Origin: Alopecurus myosuroides
Taxonomy: Eukaryota; Streptophyta; Magnoliopsida; Poales; Poaceae
Length of the DNA stretch: 64,000 nt
Direction of reading: 5' to 3'
NCBI GenBank assembly: GCA_028641055.1
Contig: CM054063.1
Span: forward strand, 46,625,920 to 46,689,919
The notes under the pieces were generated by a model. The model saw only the letters and a list, made by a program, of their open reading frames with translations. It did no database searches and was not told the origin of the DNA. Below are positions 45,558 to 54,867 of the stretch, one piece after another. Positions within the stretch are counted from its first letter, which is position 1, and each line of letters begins with the position of its first letter. Position numbers and translations under genes: made by a program.

Positions 45558-45950
45558 GTAGCCCCCAGGAAGGATCAAAACTCTGATTCTCCGTCTTCTG
45601 TCAAATAATTTTGTCCGGGAAAACTTGATTCAGCAGTCTTGATTCTTTCTTCTTTCTTTTTGAAGGAGATGGTAACATATAACTCGGAACTATGAAAATC
45701 CGGCTTTTCTTCTCGCGATCCTTCGCGGAAAAGGAACTTATGACATCAGCGCTTTAATCATGCTGACGCAAGCGCCGCTTGGTTTCACGCGGGAAACCCT
45801 GCAACGTATCTCTGACAGATTCTCACGAGAAACGAGGAGATAGCCATCATTCCCCTGTCGTTTCGTTTCCCGGATTTTCCGGCGAGCGACACGCGTCGAA
45901 CATCCAACGGTCAAAAGAGCCGTTGGCACGTATCTAAACGGATATCTGGC

Positions 45951-45958
45951 TATAAATA
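45951..45958 (+). promoter_or_regulatory. TATA box of the intact convergent gene (element C)
   Basis: TATAAATA in ctggctataaatagcc lies 146 bases upstream of the ATG at 46097. The equivalent box is kept in element A (14179-14188, minus). Confidence 0.65.
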
Positions 45959-46096
45959 GCCATCATCGTCCTCCTCCGAAACTTTCCTCACTCCCACACT
46001 GCCCACGCCATTGACGCGAGCTCGAGAGCAAGTTTCCTGCCCCAAGCGCACTTAGCTTCCAAGCACGCAGAACGCACCAAAACGCACCACCAAAGG

Positions 46097-49029
46097 ATGG
46101 CATCCTCGCCGCCTTCACCGACCCGCGCCGCCATCGACGAGCTCGTCAACGACCTAGATCCGCAATCGGGAGCGCAAAAGCCCACTGGCGGTGAGCCGGA
46201 GAAGACCACGGCTTCCGCGGCGGGCGGAGAGAACACTTCCGCCGCCGCGGACATAGCATCATCAAGCGCCGCGACAACCCCACCGTTTGCACCCGAAACG
46301 GTGGAGGAAAAGATTGAGCTCCTCGGCGACGAGCTCGCCGCCGCGGAGGCCGCCGCCGCCGCCACCGCCGGAGCGGAGGAGGAAGCTGAATCTGCGGGCA
46401 ACTGGATTGCCTGCAGTATTCCTCCGGCTCTCCTTCCAAACCTGGAGAAGGAGGGCCTGGTACTTAAGAAGAAATGGCGGCTTCCGGAGGAAGAGACCGA
46501 GCCAACGCCGCAGAACGGCGAACGGGTACTTCTCACTTCCCACCTCCTGCGAGGTATGGGGCTTCCGCCTTCTTCTTTCTTCCTCCAAGTTCTTTCCCAT
46601 TACGACATCCAGCCCCACAATCTTCCCCCCAATTCTATTCTTTACATGGCCGGCTTTCAGGCCCTGTTTGAAGGCTACTTAGGGATAGAACCTAGGCTAG
46701 ACTTCTGGATGTACTGCTTTGGGGTTAAGCGGAACTCTTCGGAGGGCGCACTCCCAACTTGCGGGACCATATCCTTTACTCTTCGGAGATTCCGAGAGGA
46801 TTGGTTCCCCAAGATTAAGACCTCAGAATCCGTCAAATTTTGGACGGGTTCTTTCTTCTATCATCCCGACGTGCCTTTTCCTAAAAAGGCCGTCGGGGTT
46901 CCACCTTTTGTGAACTCTGCCGCCGTTCCCCAGGATAACTGGGGAACAGAAGCCGTCCAAGTTCTGCCGCCAGATCTGTTAAGGATCAAGAGGCGCATTG
47001 CCAAGCTCACCTCCTCCAAACCTCCTTTGACCGGTATGGATACGGTCTTTTGCTGGCTGGATAGGCGGATCCAGCCATTAGCAAACCACGGAGGCCGCCT
47101 TCTGTGCGAGTATACGGGAGCCAAAGATCCTATGCGGACAACCGACAAGGATTGGCCTCAAAAGGAGCTTCGACGGCGCATCAACCAGTTGGTCGCATCT
47201 CGCGACCAATATGAAGCTAGTCGGCCAATGTACACGGCCGACAACCCAGCTCCCAAGGTAAGTTTTCCGTCATTTGGGTACAATCTCAATTCTCGGATAA
47301 TCTACCTTTTTTATTCTGATTGGTTCTTCCGACAGCTTGCGGATCTTCCAGACTCGGAGTTAGCCTCCGAGGCCGAGCTGGATGCGCTACGCACCGCCGC
47401 TACAGGTGGGCGCAAGCGCAAGAAGATAATTTCCTCGTATGAAATTATCGATCTTGACGGAATCCCCGTCGCCACTTCCAGGTTATTTTCTTCTGGGTTT
47501 TTCTTTTATGGGATCTTTTTCGTCCATCTTTGGTGTTTTAACCTTTTCCGGGTTTTGGTTTTTAGCCTGCCCCCCTCCAGCCTGAAGCCGAAGAAGCTGA
47601 AGAAACTCAAGGTTTCTTCCAGCCGAGGCAGCCAACCTTCTCCTGTCGTCGCCCCGGATACGCCAAGCACGAGGGCGAAAGAGCCTACTGCAGCCCCCAC
47701 CACCAAGCCCCCGGAGCCCAGCCAGCCCATTGTGTCCGACCCGGACACGAGGGAAAGGGCGGCCCCAGAGGTGGAAAAATTAACTCGGACTTTCGACGAG
47801 GAAATTCCCACCTTTGACAAGGATTTCAAAGCTATCAATGACGGCTTGGACGCAGCCGGAAATCTCTTCGCGGAATACGCGAAAGAATTCAAAGAAAACT
47901 TGGCAGGTTTGCAGCGCATGAGCCAGGTATATAACTCTAGCCCCCAAGCATTAATTAAAATGCGTGCTTTTTGCTTTGATGCTTTTTGTACTCATTCTTC
48001 TCCTTGCCATGTTTCAGCAAACCTCGGAAGCCATCAACAGGGAAGTTTTCCGGAAGCTTACCATCAAGAATAAAGAAGTTAGAAGTCTTCTCTCTATTCT
48101 TGAAGAAAGGGAAGCAGAGCTGGAATCAGCTAAGCTCGCATTGTCGGAAACACAAGGTGAACATTTTCCTTTTGAAATTTCCGATTCAATCATTTGCCTA
48201 AGTTTTTTCCGAGAAGCTAGCTAACTCGGATTTTTCCCTTGCTTTTCAGCTGCATTAGCTGAGGCTAAACAAGCAGCAGAAGATTCTGGCAATGCCGAAA
48301 TTCTCCGCAAGGAGAATGTTGAGCTTCACAAGAACCTTGTGAAAGCTCAACAAGACTTGGAAGCCAGCAACCTGGCCCTTGGAGTTTCCAATTCCAAGGC
48401 TTCCGAGCAGGCGGAGAAGGACAAATCCACCATCCGGGATTTGACCGATGCTCTGAACCTTCGCCTGGAGGAAGTTTCCGAGATTGACAAGCTCATTGGT
48501 AAATTTCTAACTTATGTACCATTTTTCCATGTTTTACTTTCTCTGGTTTTCTGTCTAACCCTTTTGGGTGTTTTATTGGAAAAAACCAGGAGATACCCCA
48601 GATGGCACTCGGGCTGCAGGCATCCGAGCTTTCGGGGAGACATGGAATTTGATGAAGGCTGCTGCAACGCAGCTAGTAGACAAGTTTCTTCCCGAGAAAT
48701 CTGGGGAGTGCTCGGAGGTTGAAAAGCTTCCGGGTGCCATCATGGAGGTGGCGGAGTCTAAGGAATCTTTCCTTCGCTCCGCTGCACGGGGTGGTGCGCG
48801 CATGGCTCTTGGCCTCATGCGCATGCACTACCCTAGAGCTAAATCCTGGCGCGTGGCGTCCGGTGTCCCTCAAGGATACACGGATATGCAGCGAAACACC
48901 ATCTTTGGTGAAGTCAAGGGCCACGCCACCCAGATTGCCTCCATGGTAAACATTTCCATCAACTATCCAGAAGCAGAGATTCCTCCAATCCCTCAAGACG
49001 AAAGCAGCGAGGAGGAGTCAGATGCTTGA
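46097..49029 (+). CDS. Intact six-exon convergent gene carried by element C, PF04195-like
   Basis: Exons by GT-AG signals: 46097-47257, 47336-47481, 47566-47926, 48018-48156, 48250-48498 and 48590-49029, total 2496 nt or 831 residues, with all phases consistent. The introns are 78, 84, 91, 93 and 91 bases. The N-terminal 90 residues are Ala/Pro/Glu-rich. Residues about 110-340 hold the 'putative gypsy-type transposon' domain (GMGLPPSSFFLQVLSHYDIQ, FGVKRN, FREDWFPKIKTSESVKFW). Exons 4-5 predict a coiled coil. Exon 6 has GGARMALGLMRMHYPRAKS and an acidic end (DESSEEESDA). It lies opposite to gag-pol, with its own TATA box. Function unknown. The same introns occur in copies A and E, so it belongs to the element and is not a passing capture. 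Confidence 0.75.
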
Positions 49030-49607
49030 AGGGTCACCTGGAACCTGGATAGAAAAAGTAGACAATAGGAGCATTACTATTCTCTCAATGTAATCCAAAA
49101 TGTAATGCTTCTTTTTATATGAATGAAACTTCCATCTTTTGCAGTTTAAATTATGAAAATCTTTGCAAGTTTTTCATATTTTACCATTCCTTTATCTTCT
49201 AAGTTCTCTGGTGTATATGTCTTAACTGTCCTTAGTGTTTGAAATGGCTCAAATAGCAATATGAATCTTCATGCCGAGTAACTGGGGACGAACCAAGCAG
49301 TTTTTGAAACTCGGAAACATGGATCATGCTAAAGGCATTTTTACTAACTAGTTCCAGTAACCCAACACACACACAATCAGATAAGACTTAGAGAATTTAA
49401 GGAAAGTTTTTTAAGTGAAACTTGGGCGCGCAGGCAATTCAAGTTTCCCTTAGCCGTTAACAGGCTGAAAAATCATTCAGTTTTGTAACGCCGAGTACGC
49501 AAGCACAATTCGGGTTAACGTTGAGAAATTTGTAAGATCATTGGGAAATAGATCAGGCGGAAACACTTTGCACTTATAAATAATATGGATGACAGCATTC
49601 CGACAAC
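49030..49607. other. Gap between convergent genes of element C
   Basis: Holds the 3' untranslated region of the convergent gene (gaatgaaac and aatgtaatg words near 49085-49130) and the conserved repeated motif near 49425 and 49495. No reading frame. Confidence 0.5.
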
Positions 49608-49613
49608 TTTATT
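49608..49613 (-). terminator. AATAAA poly(A)-like signal after pol (element C)
   Basis: The reverse complement of tttatt in caactttatttcatg, conserved with A and E. Confidence 0.45.
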
Positions 49614-49648
49614 TCATGATCTCAAAAGATGTTTACATAGAAATTGAA

Positions 49649-50629
49649 CTAAGTACGGAAAGGTACATAACTTTCTATACGTTCCCAGGCTTCCGCAATC
49701 CACTTGACTTTGTCGAATTTTTTCAGCATCTTGTAAAGTGGTAAGGTTTTAGCCCCCAGCCAACTGATGAATCTGCTGACGGCTGTGGCAGAACCCGTCA
49801 ATCTTTGGACATCTTTTACACATGTAGGCTTTGAGATATTCAAGATTGCCTTGATCTTTTCCGGGTTAACTTCTATTCCTCTGTGAGAAACGATGAAACC
49901 CAGAAGTTTTCCTGAGGGAACCCCGAATACGCACTTAGATGGATTCAACTTCATCTTGTAAGTGCGCAAGTTTTCGAAAGTTTCTCGCAAATCCTCAAGG
50001 AGTGTATCTTTTTCCTTGGTTACGACAGCGATATCGTCCACGTAAACATGGACGTTTCTGCCAATTTGACTATGCAAACAGCGTTGCATGCAACGCTGGT
50101 AGGTTGCACCTGCGTTCTTCAGGCCAAAAGGCATGGTTACGTAATAGTACGTCCCATACGGGGTTATAAAAGAAGTCTTGATTTGATCTTCCTTTTTCAT
50201 GCGTATTTGGTGGTACCCGGAGTATGCATCCAAAAAGCATAAAAGCTCAGAGCCTACAGTGGCGTCTATTATTTGATCGATTCGTGGTAACGCAAACCTA
50301 TCTTTCGGACACAACTTGTTCAATCCTGTGTAATTTATACACATTCTAAGAGCAGTGCTGTCTTTCTTCGGCACTAATACCGGATTTGCGGACCAATCAG
50401 TATGGATTACTTCCTTGATAAAATCCGCTGCTAAAAGCCGGATAATTTCCTTGCCAATAGCCTTCCGTCTTCTTCCGTCAAATCGACAGAGACCTTGTTT
50501 GACGGGTTTTGATCCGGGAATAACCTTGAGTTGGTGCTCAGCAAGTTCGTTGGGTACGCCTGGCATGTCAGCTGGACACCAGGCAAAAATATCCCAGTTC
50601 TCACGGAGGAACTTGATGAGCTCGCCTTC
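49649..50629 (-). pseudogene. Element C reverse transcriptase, truncated in the thumb, no RNase H or integrase
   Basis: The frame is open from the UAG at 50630-50632 to 49649. Blocks seen are ADMPGVPNELAEHQLKV, ADFIKEV, the YSGYHQIRM motif, FGLKNAGATYQR and the catalytic YVDD (near 50040). After KMLKKFDKV the frame passes straight into WERIESYVPFRT, the extreme C-terminal pol sequence. All of RNase H and integrase between them are missing. The element must have been moved by enzymes from other copies. Confidence 0.8.
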
Positions 50630-52110
50630 CTATTTGTCGGTCATCCCAGTCCCTACGACGACAAATTTTGTCGGATCTTTGGGATCTAGGATTACCTGTC
50701 TTGTATTCTCGGATGCCTTGAAGCTATCTGTTGGCTTCCGAGTTTCTTTTCCTGCCGGCATTTCTTTCGGCGATACCTCCTTGGCTAATTCCTTCAGTTC
50801 CTCCTTTGCTATAACTCTCTGAGCGCAAAGGGCGTTTTCTTTCTCCAACTCGTTTGCCAGCCTGAAATCACCGGCAATGGTGATTACTCCTCCTTTGGGT
50901 CCTGGCATCTTCAGCTTGTTGTAGATATAGCAAGATCTTGCCATAAATTTGGCGAAAGCCGGACGTCCGAGTATTGCGTGATACACGCTTTCGAACGGCA
51001 CTACTTCGAAGGATACTTTTTCCTGCCGGAAGTGATCTTTATCTCCGAAGGTGACATCTAGGGAAATCTCTCCTAGGGATCGTGCTTGCCTGCCTGGGAC
51101 AATGCCGTGGAAGCGTATATTGCTGTAGTTGAGCTGTGACTCGGAGATCTTCAAGTGCTTCAGTGTATCCAGGTACATTATATTGATGCTGGATCCTCCG
51201 TCCATCAGCACTCTTCTTAGCCTAGTGTTTTGAACAATAGGGCTTACAACAAGAGCTTGTGTGCCGGGTTCAGGGATATTTCCGGGATGATCTGACTGAT
51301 CCCAGATTATCGGTGTGTTGGAGTACTTCAAGAATTTCGGGGTCGCAGGAACAACCGCGTTTATTTCTCGAAGTGTCCTTTTGGCCACCTTTGCTGACGG
51401 GGTTGCTAGGAAAGTTAACATTGCTTCTCCGTCAACTCTCGGAAATTTGGGTTCGCCTTTTCGCTGTTGTTCCTGGATTTTGTCATCAGTGTCCGATTCA
51501 CTGTCTTCTTTTTCAGCTTCTGGCTTTTGTTTGGCAGGTTTCCTCTTGGAACCCTTCCCTTTATTTCCGGATCCTGCATTGCCCTTCATATGCTTGTTTA
51601 GCCGGCATTGCGCGTTTGTGTGGGTTGGTTTCCCAAACTGAGAATGGTGGACGCAGGGTTCCGACTTAATTCTCTCCCATTCTTCGGGAGTGTAATTGTT
51701 TGGATCTGGACTGCGGCCTTTCCACTTATTCACCTTTTCTCCTCCAAAGGCTATGTTGACCTCCTTGGGCTTTGTTGTTGACTCCGGAGTTCCTTTTTTA
51801 TCAGAACGAGGTGTTTTCTTGGCCAGTATCAGTGACTCAATATTGCCTCCTCTTGCTCTGATATCATCTTCGGCTGCAGCATGCTCATTAGCGGTTGTAA
51901 GCATAGATCCGAGATCTTTGTGCTTTTTAGAACCAACCATGAACGGTACAAGTCCGGGTTTTAGGCCATTGACGAAAGCATGCATTGCTTGTACGTCAGT
52001 TACTCCAGAGCAACTATTCTTCATTGCAGTCCATCTGGAGATGAAATCCACGTATGGTTCGTCTTCAAATTGGGTGCAACGGTTCAGCTGGTTGATGCTA
52101 TTTGGGCGTT
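50630..52110 (-). CDS. Element C gag C-terminal part and protease
   Basis: An open frame continues the gag (FISRWTAMKNSCSGV, CVHHSQF...HTNAQC knuckle-like) into the retropepsin-like region (MDGGSSINIMYLDTLK near 51205, LGRPAFAKF near 50970). It ends at the conserved TAG at 50630-50632. Upstream it is joined to the front part of gag by a one-base frameshift near 52115. Confidence 0.75.
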
Positions 52111-54303
52111 TGTATCTCCCCGAAAATGCTGAGTAAATACTCTCGCCATATCATCCCAACTGTCGACAGTTCTTGATGGTAAACCATTGATCCAATCTCT
52201 GGCTCCGTCTAGCAACATTAGGGGAAGAAACTTGACAGCTTCCAGGTCTGTCCCGTTGTTGATTTGGACGGCTGTGTAATAATCTGAGAGCCAGGTATCC
52301 GGGTTTGTACTGCCGGTATACTTTTGGTAGGTTGGACCAACTTTGGCGAAGCCAGAATGCAGGGTTATCCTTCGGATCCTGTCAGTAAAACACTTAGGAC
52401 CAAAGTATAGATCATCCTTTTCTGCTCTATCAATATGTGCAGAATATCTCCCGGCTGAATGGACAGAAGGGGATCTGCTCCTTTCTTTTCCATTGTTGCG
52501 CGGACGCGCTTTTCCGAGGTTATCTCTATCTCTTCCGTTGTCACGCCCCCTGGGATTAGGTGGAGTCCTGCTCCTGTACCTTTCCTTATCTTTAGGCGGT
52601 GTCCGAGATCTTTCACGTCTGTGAGGTGTATCGTATCTTCCAGCTTTTTCAGCTGGGTTTCTCGGAGGTGGCATTATTTTGCCGTCATTCTGGTGTTTGT
52701 CTTCCCGATCGTGTGGTTTATATCCATCTTTCGGGAGATGAGGTCCGGTTCTAGACGCTGCGTCCCGGTTGTCGGGGTTTTTCTTGTCTTTTCTCGGATC
52801 CTCTTTTTTATCTGAATCTCCGGGTTCTTCCGGTCCAGGTGCTCCAGCAGCGCAAGTAACTGTTTTGCAGAGGGCGGAATTATCATGCAGCCTCCCTGAT
52901 CGCTCTTGTCCTCGCTGTTGCTGCTGTAATGCTTTTCCTAGGAAAGCATACACCCCTTGGAGTTTTTCCCCGTTGGAGTACAGATCGTTATTTAGGATGG
53001 CAAACGCTGCTTCCGCGTTTTCCGCTGCGGTTTTGTATATTGGTTCGCCCTTGGCATCTTTGCCGTTTAAGTGATTTTGCCAATATGGGTTATAAAACCT
53101 TTCTTTTGGCGGCAGTTCTTCCGGTTTTGCGATTCCGGGTAACCTAGTAGGTTTTAAGGCAGATCTATGCTTTCTCTCGTACTCCTCTATTTCTTCCTTC
53201 ATGACTTTGATGTCATTATGGGTTTGTTGGAGATGTTGCCGAGATCTAAGCAGATGTTGCTGTTGCCGTTGGAAAGCTTGTCTCCTGGCTTCCAGCATCT
53301 CAGGGGGTTCATCTGGTCCCACTGGTGTTTGTAATAGTTCTTGCTCTTCCAGTTCTGTCATTGGCGGAGCAGTGATTTCCTTAGATTTCTTTTCCGCGGG
53401 CTTTGTGCCACTAATATCTCCAACTTCCAGGTTTTCATCAGCGAGATCAGCTGACTTTTTCTTCCGGAGTTTGTACTGGAGTTTTTTAGAAGCACGGTGC
53501 TTTTTCTTGGAAGACGGAGGTTTTTTGACAGGTTCATCCTCTGTCATCTCCTTGACATTAGGGAATATCGGAGAAGTTTCTCCATCTTCTCTCTCTTCCA
53601 CTGGCGGAGGGGTTTTAGGGCTTTCCTGGCTGTCGGCACCCGTTGTATCAGCTGGTTTTGCCATTAGCACTTCATGGAATCCCTCTTGAAAGGACTTAAC
53701 CTTTCTTACGAAGGCATCCTCGTCTTCGTCTTCGGAGTCGAAGTTATCCGATCCAGTTTCCGACTCCAATCTCGCCTCAATGGCGGCAAGCACGGATTCT
53801 GCTTCCGAGTTCATCGTCTGGTTGACGGATGTCGGATCTTCCGTCTCTGTGACGGGTATTGGTTCTTCCGTCTCTATGACGGGTAGGTTGTTATCTGCTT
53901 CTAGCACGGGATTTCCGTCATCCGTGTTTTCAGCGATTTCGGATTGCACCATGCCGATGAAGTGTGTATCACTGTTTTGTCGGCGATCTGAGCAGAATCC
54001 GGCATCATAGTCGTCTTCGACTGGGTATAGAGCGGGTGGGATAAATTTGCTTCCACCGCAAAACCCCATTGCCTCTGCGGTTAGTCCGATAAAGATGTTA
54101 GCAGATCCAATCGGTAACACGCAGGCACTTACCAGGTGGTTTTGCGCCGGTATGTAGGATCCGTTGTCGAGGAAGCGCCCGACGTCGTCGTCGAATTCCA
54201 AGCTTCCGACAGTGATCGATCTTCCAATTCCGCCGAGTATCCCAGATCGGAATTTCACGCCTGACGTCGTTTGCCCCACGGTGGGCGCCAACTGTCGAGA
54301 CAT
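52084..54303 (-). CDS. Element C gag, N-terminal and core part
   Basis: The frame is open from ATG at 54303-54301, in the last 12 bases of the 5' LTR, through the primer site (MSRQLAPTVGQTT) into clearly protein-like sequence. It follows with an acidic stretch, the Lys-rich KKPPSSKKKHRASKKLQYK region, a Gln-rich coil, a basic Arg/Ser-rich linker and the Retrotrans_gag-type core (NPDTWLSDYYTAV, DGARDWINGLPS). A one-base deletion near 52115 (in the ggggagata stretch) ends it early at 52084. The true start codon is uncertain; a later Met (MGFCGGSKF) is the alternative. Confidence 0.65.
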   Translation of the reverse strand: MSRQLAPTVGQTTSGVKFRSGILGGIGRSITVGSLEFDDDVGRFLDNGSYIPAQNHLVSACVLPIGSANIFIGLTAEAMGFCGGSKFIPPALYPVEDDYDAGFCSDRRQNSDTHFIGMVQSEIAENTDDGNPVLEADNNLPVIETEEPIPVTETEDPTSVNQTMNSEAESVLAAIEARLESETGSDNFDSEDEDEDAFVRKVKSFQEGFHEVLMAKPADTTGADSQESPKTPPPVEEREDGETSPIFPNVKEMTEDEPVKKPPSSKKKHRASKKLQYKLRKKKSADLADENLEVGDISGTKPAEKKSKEITAPPMTELEEQELLQTPVGPDEPPEMLEARRQAFQRQQQHLLRSRQHLQQTHNDIKVMKEEIEEYERKHRSALKPTRLPGIAKPEELPPKERFYNPYWQNHLNGKDAKGEPIYKTAAENAEAAFAILNNDLYSNGEKLQGVYAFLGKALQQQQRGQERSGRLHDNSALCKTVTCAAGAPGPEEPGDSDKKEDPRKDKKNPDNRDAASRTGPHLPKDGYKPHDREDKHQNDGKIMPPPRNPAEKAGRYDTPHRRERSRTPPKDKERYRSRTPPNPRGRDNGRDRDNLGKARPRNNGKERSRSPSVHSAGRYSAHIDRAEKDDLYFGPKCFTDRIRRITLHSGFAKVGPTYQKYTGSTNPDTWLSDYYTAVQINNGTDLEAVKFLPLMLLDGARDWINGLPSRTVDSWDDMARVFTQHFRGDTNAQIASTS
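54279..54292 (-). other. Primer binding site of element C
   Basis: gttggcgcccaccg on the minus strand, directly after the 5' LTR. It contains the self-complementary ggcgcc. The primer tRNA is not assigned. Confidence 0.75.
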
Positions 54304-54851
54304 CGTAGTAGTTTTCATAGACTGGGGTGCCATGAGACTACGGTAGAGACGTGGGGTAACGGGATAGCGTAGTAACACAGAACACGGGATTTTACCCAGG
54401 TTCGGTACGTCGCGACAGTACGGCGTACCTACTCCTGCACTTCTCACTAATTGGGACTAAAGCCCGTATAACAGGGTTACAGTGTGAGGGAATAGATCTA
54501 GCTACTCGACGAGGATGAGCTTCTCGGCGAGTTGCGTAGAGCTTTAGCTGGTGAAACTTGAACCTATCTAATCTATCTCCCGTCCGGCTTTATATAATAG
54601 CCGGATTAGGGCTTACAGAACAAGAAACCTAGAAGACTACGTTTAACTTGTAACTTGGAAAGTAAGGAATCCGTCTTCTCCTCCAAGCCAGATCACGTGG
54701 GCCGTGATCCGGGTTCTTCTAGAATCCGGCTTCTGCGCGTCGGACTACTGGGCCGCCCAATGGACCCAAGCCCATTACCATGTAGGCCACCCTGGTAGTC
54801 CGGCTCTTTTGTCTACCATCTTCTATACCCCTATTCAGTATATATCCGACA
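54293..54851 (-). repeat. 5' LTR of element C
   Basis: TGTCGAGACATCGTAG ... ATATCCGACA on the plus strand, 559 bp. A TATA-like tattatataaagcc on the minus strand lies near 54600. Confidence 0.9.
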
Positions 54852-54867
54852 CACTCCAACTTACCCT

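Larger units (their letters stand above)
44999..54851 (-). mobile_element. Element C: young Tat-clade Gypsy element lacking RNase H and integrase
   Basis: Two 559-bp LTRs (44999-45557 and 54293-54851) differ at three positions by eye (a/g near 45011, g/a near 45438, a/g near 45469), about 0.5 percent. At a commonly used grass rate of 1.3e-8 per site per year this is roughly 0.2 million years. Gag, protease and reverse transcriptase are on the minus strand and a complete convergent gene is on the plus strand. Against element A, about 2.2 kb from the reverse transcriptase thumb to the last codons of integrase is deleted. Flanking 5-mers (cccac, cactc) do not match. Confidence 0.88.

Noticed and set aside
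44999..54851. Simple insertion of C into D with a target duplication
   Set aside because: Flanking 5-mers do not match and D has lost its leader next to C, so a rearrangement is needed.
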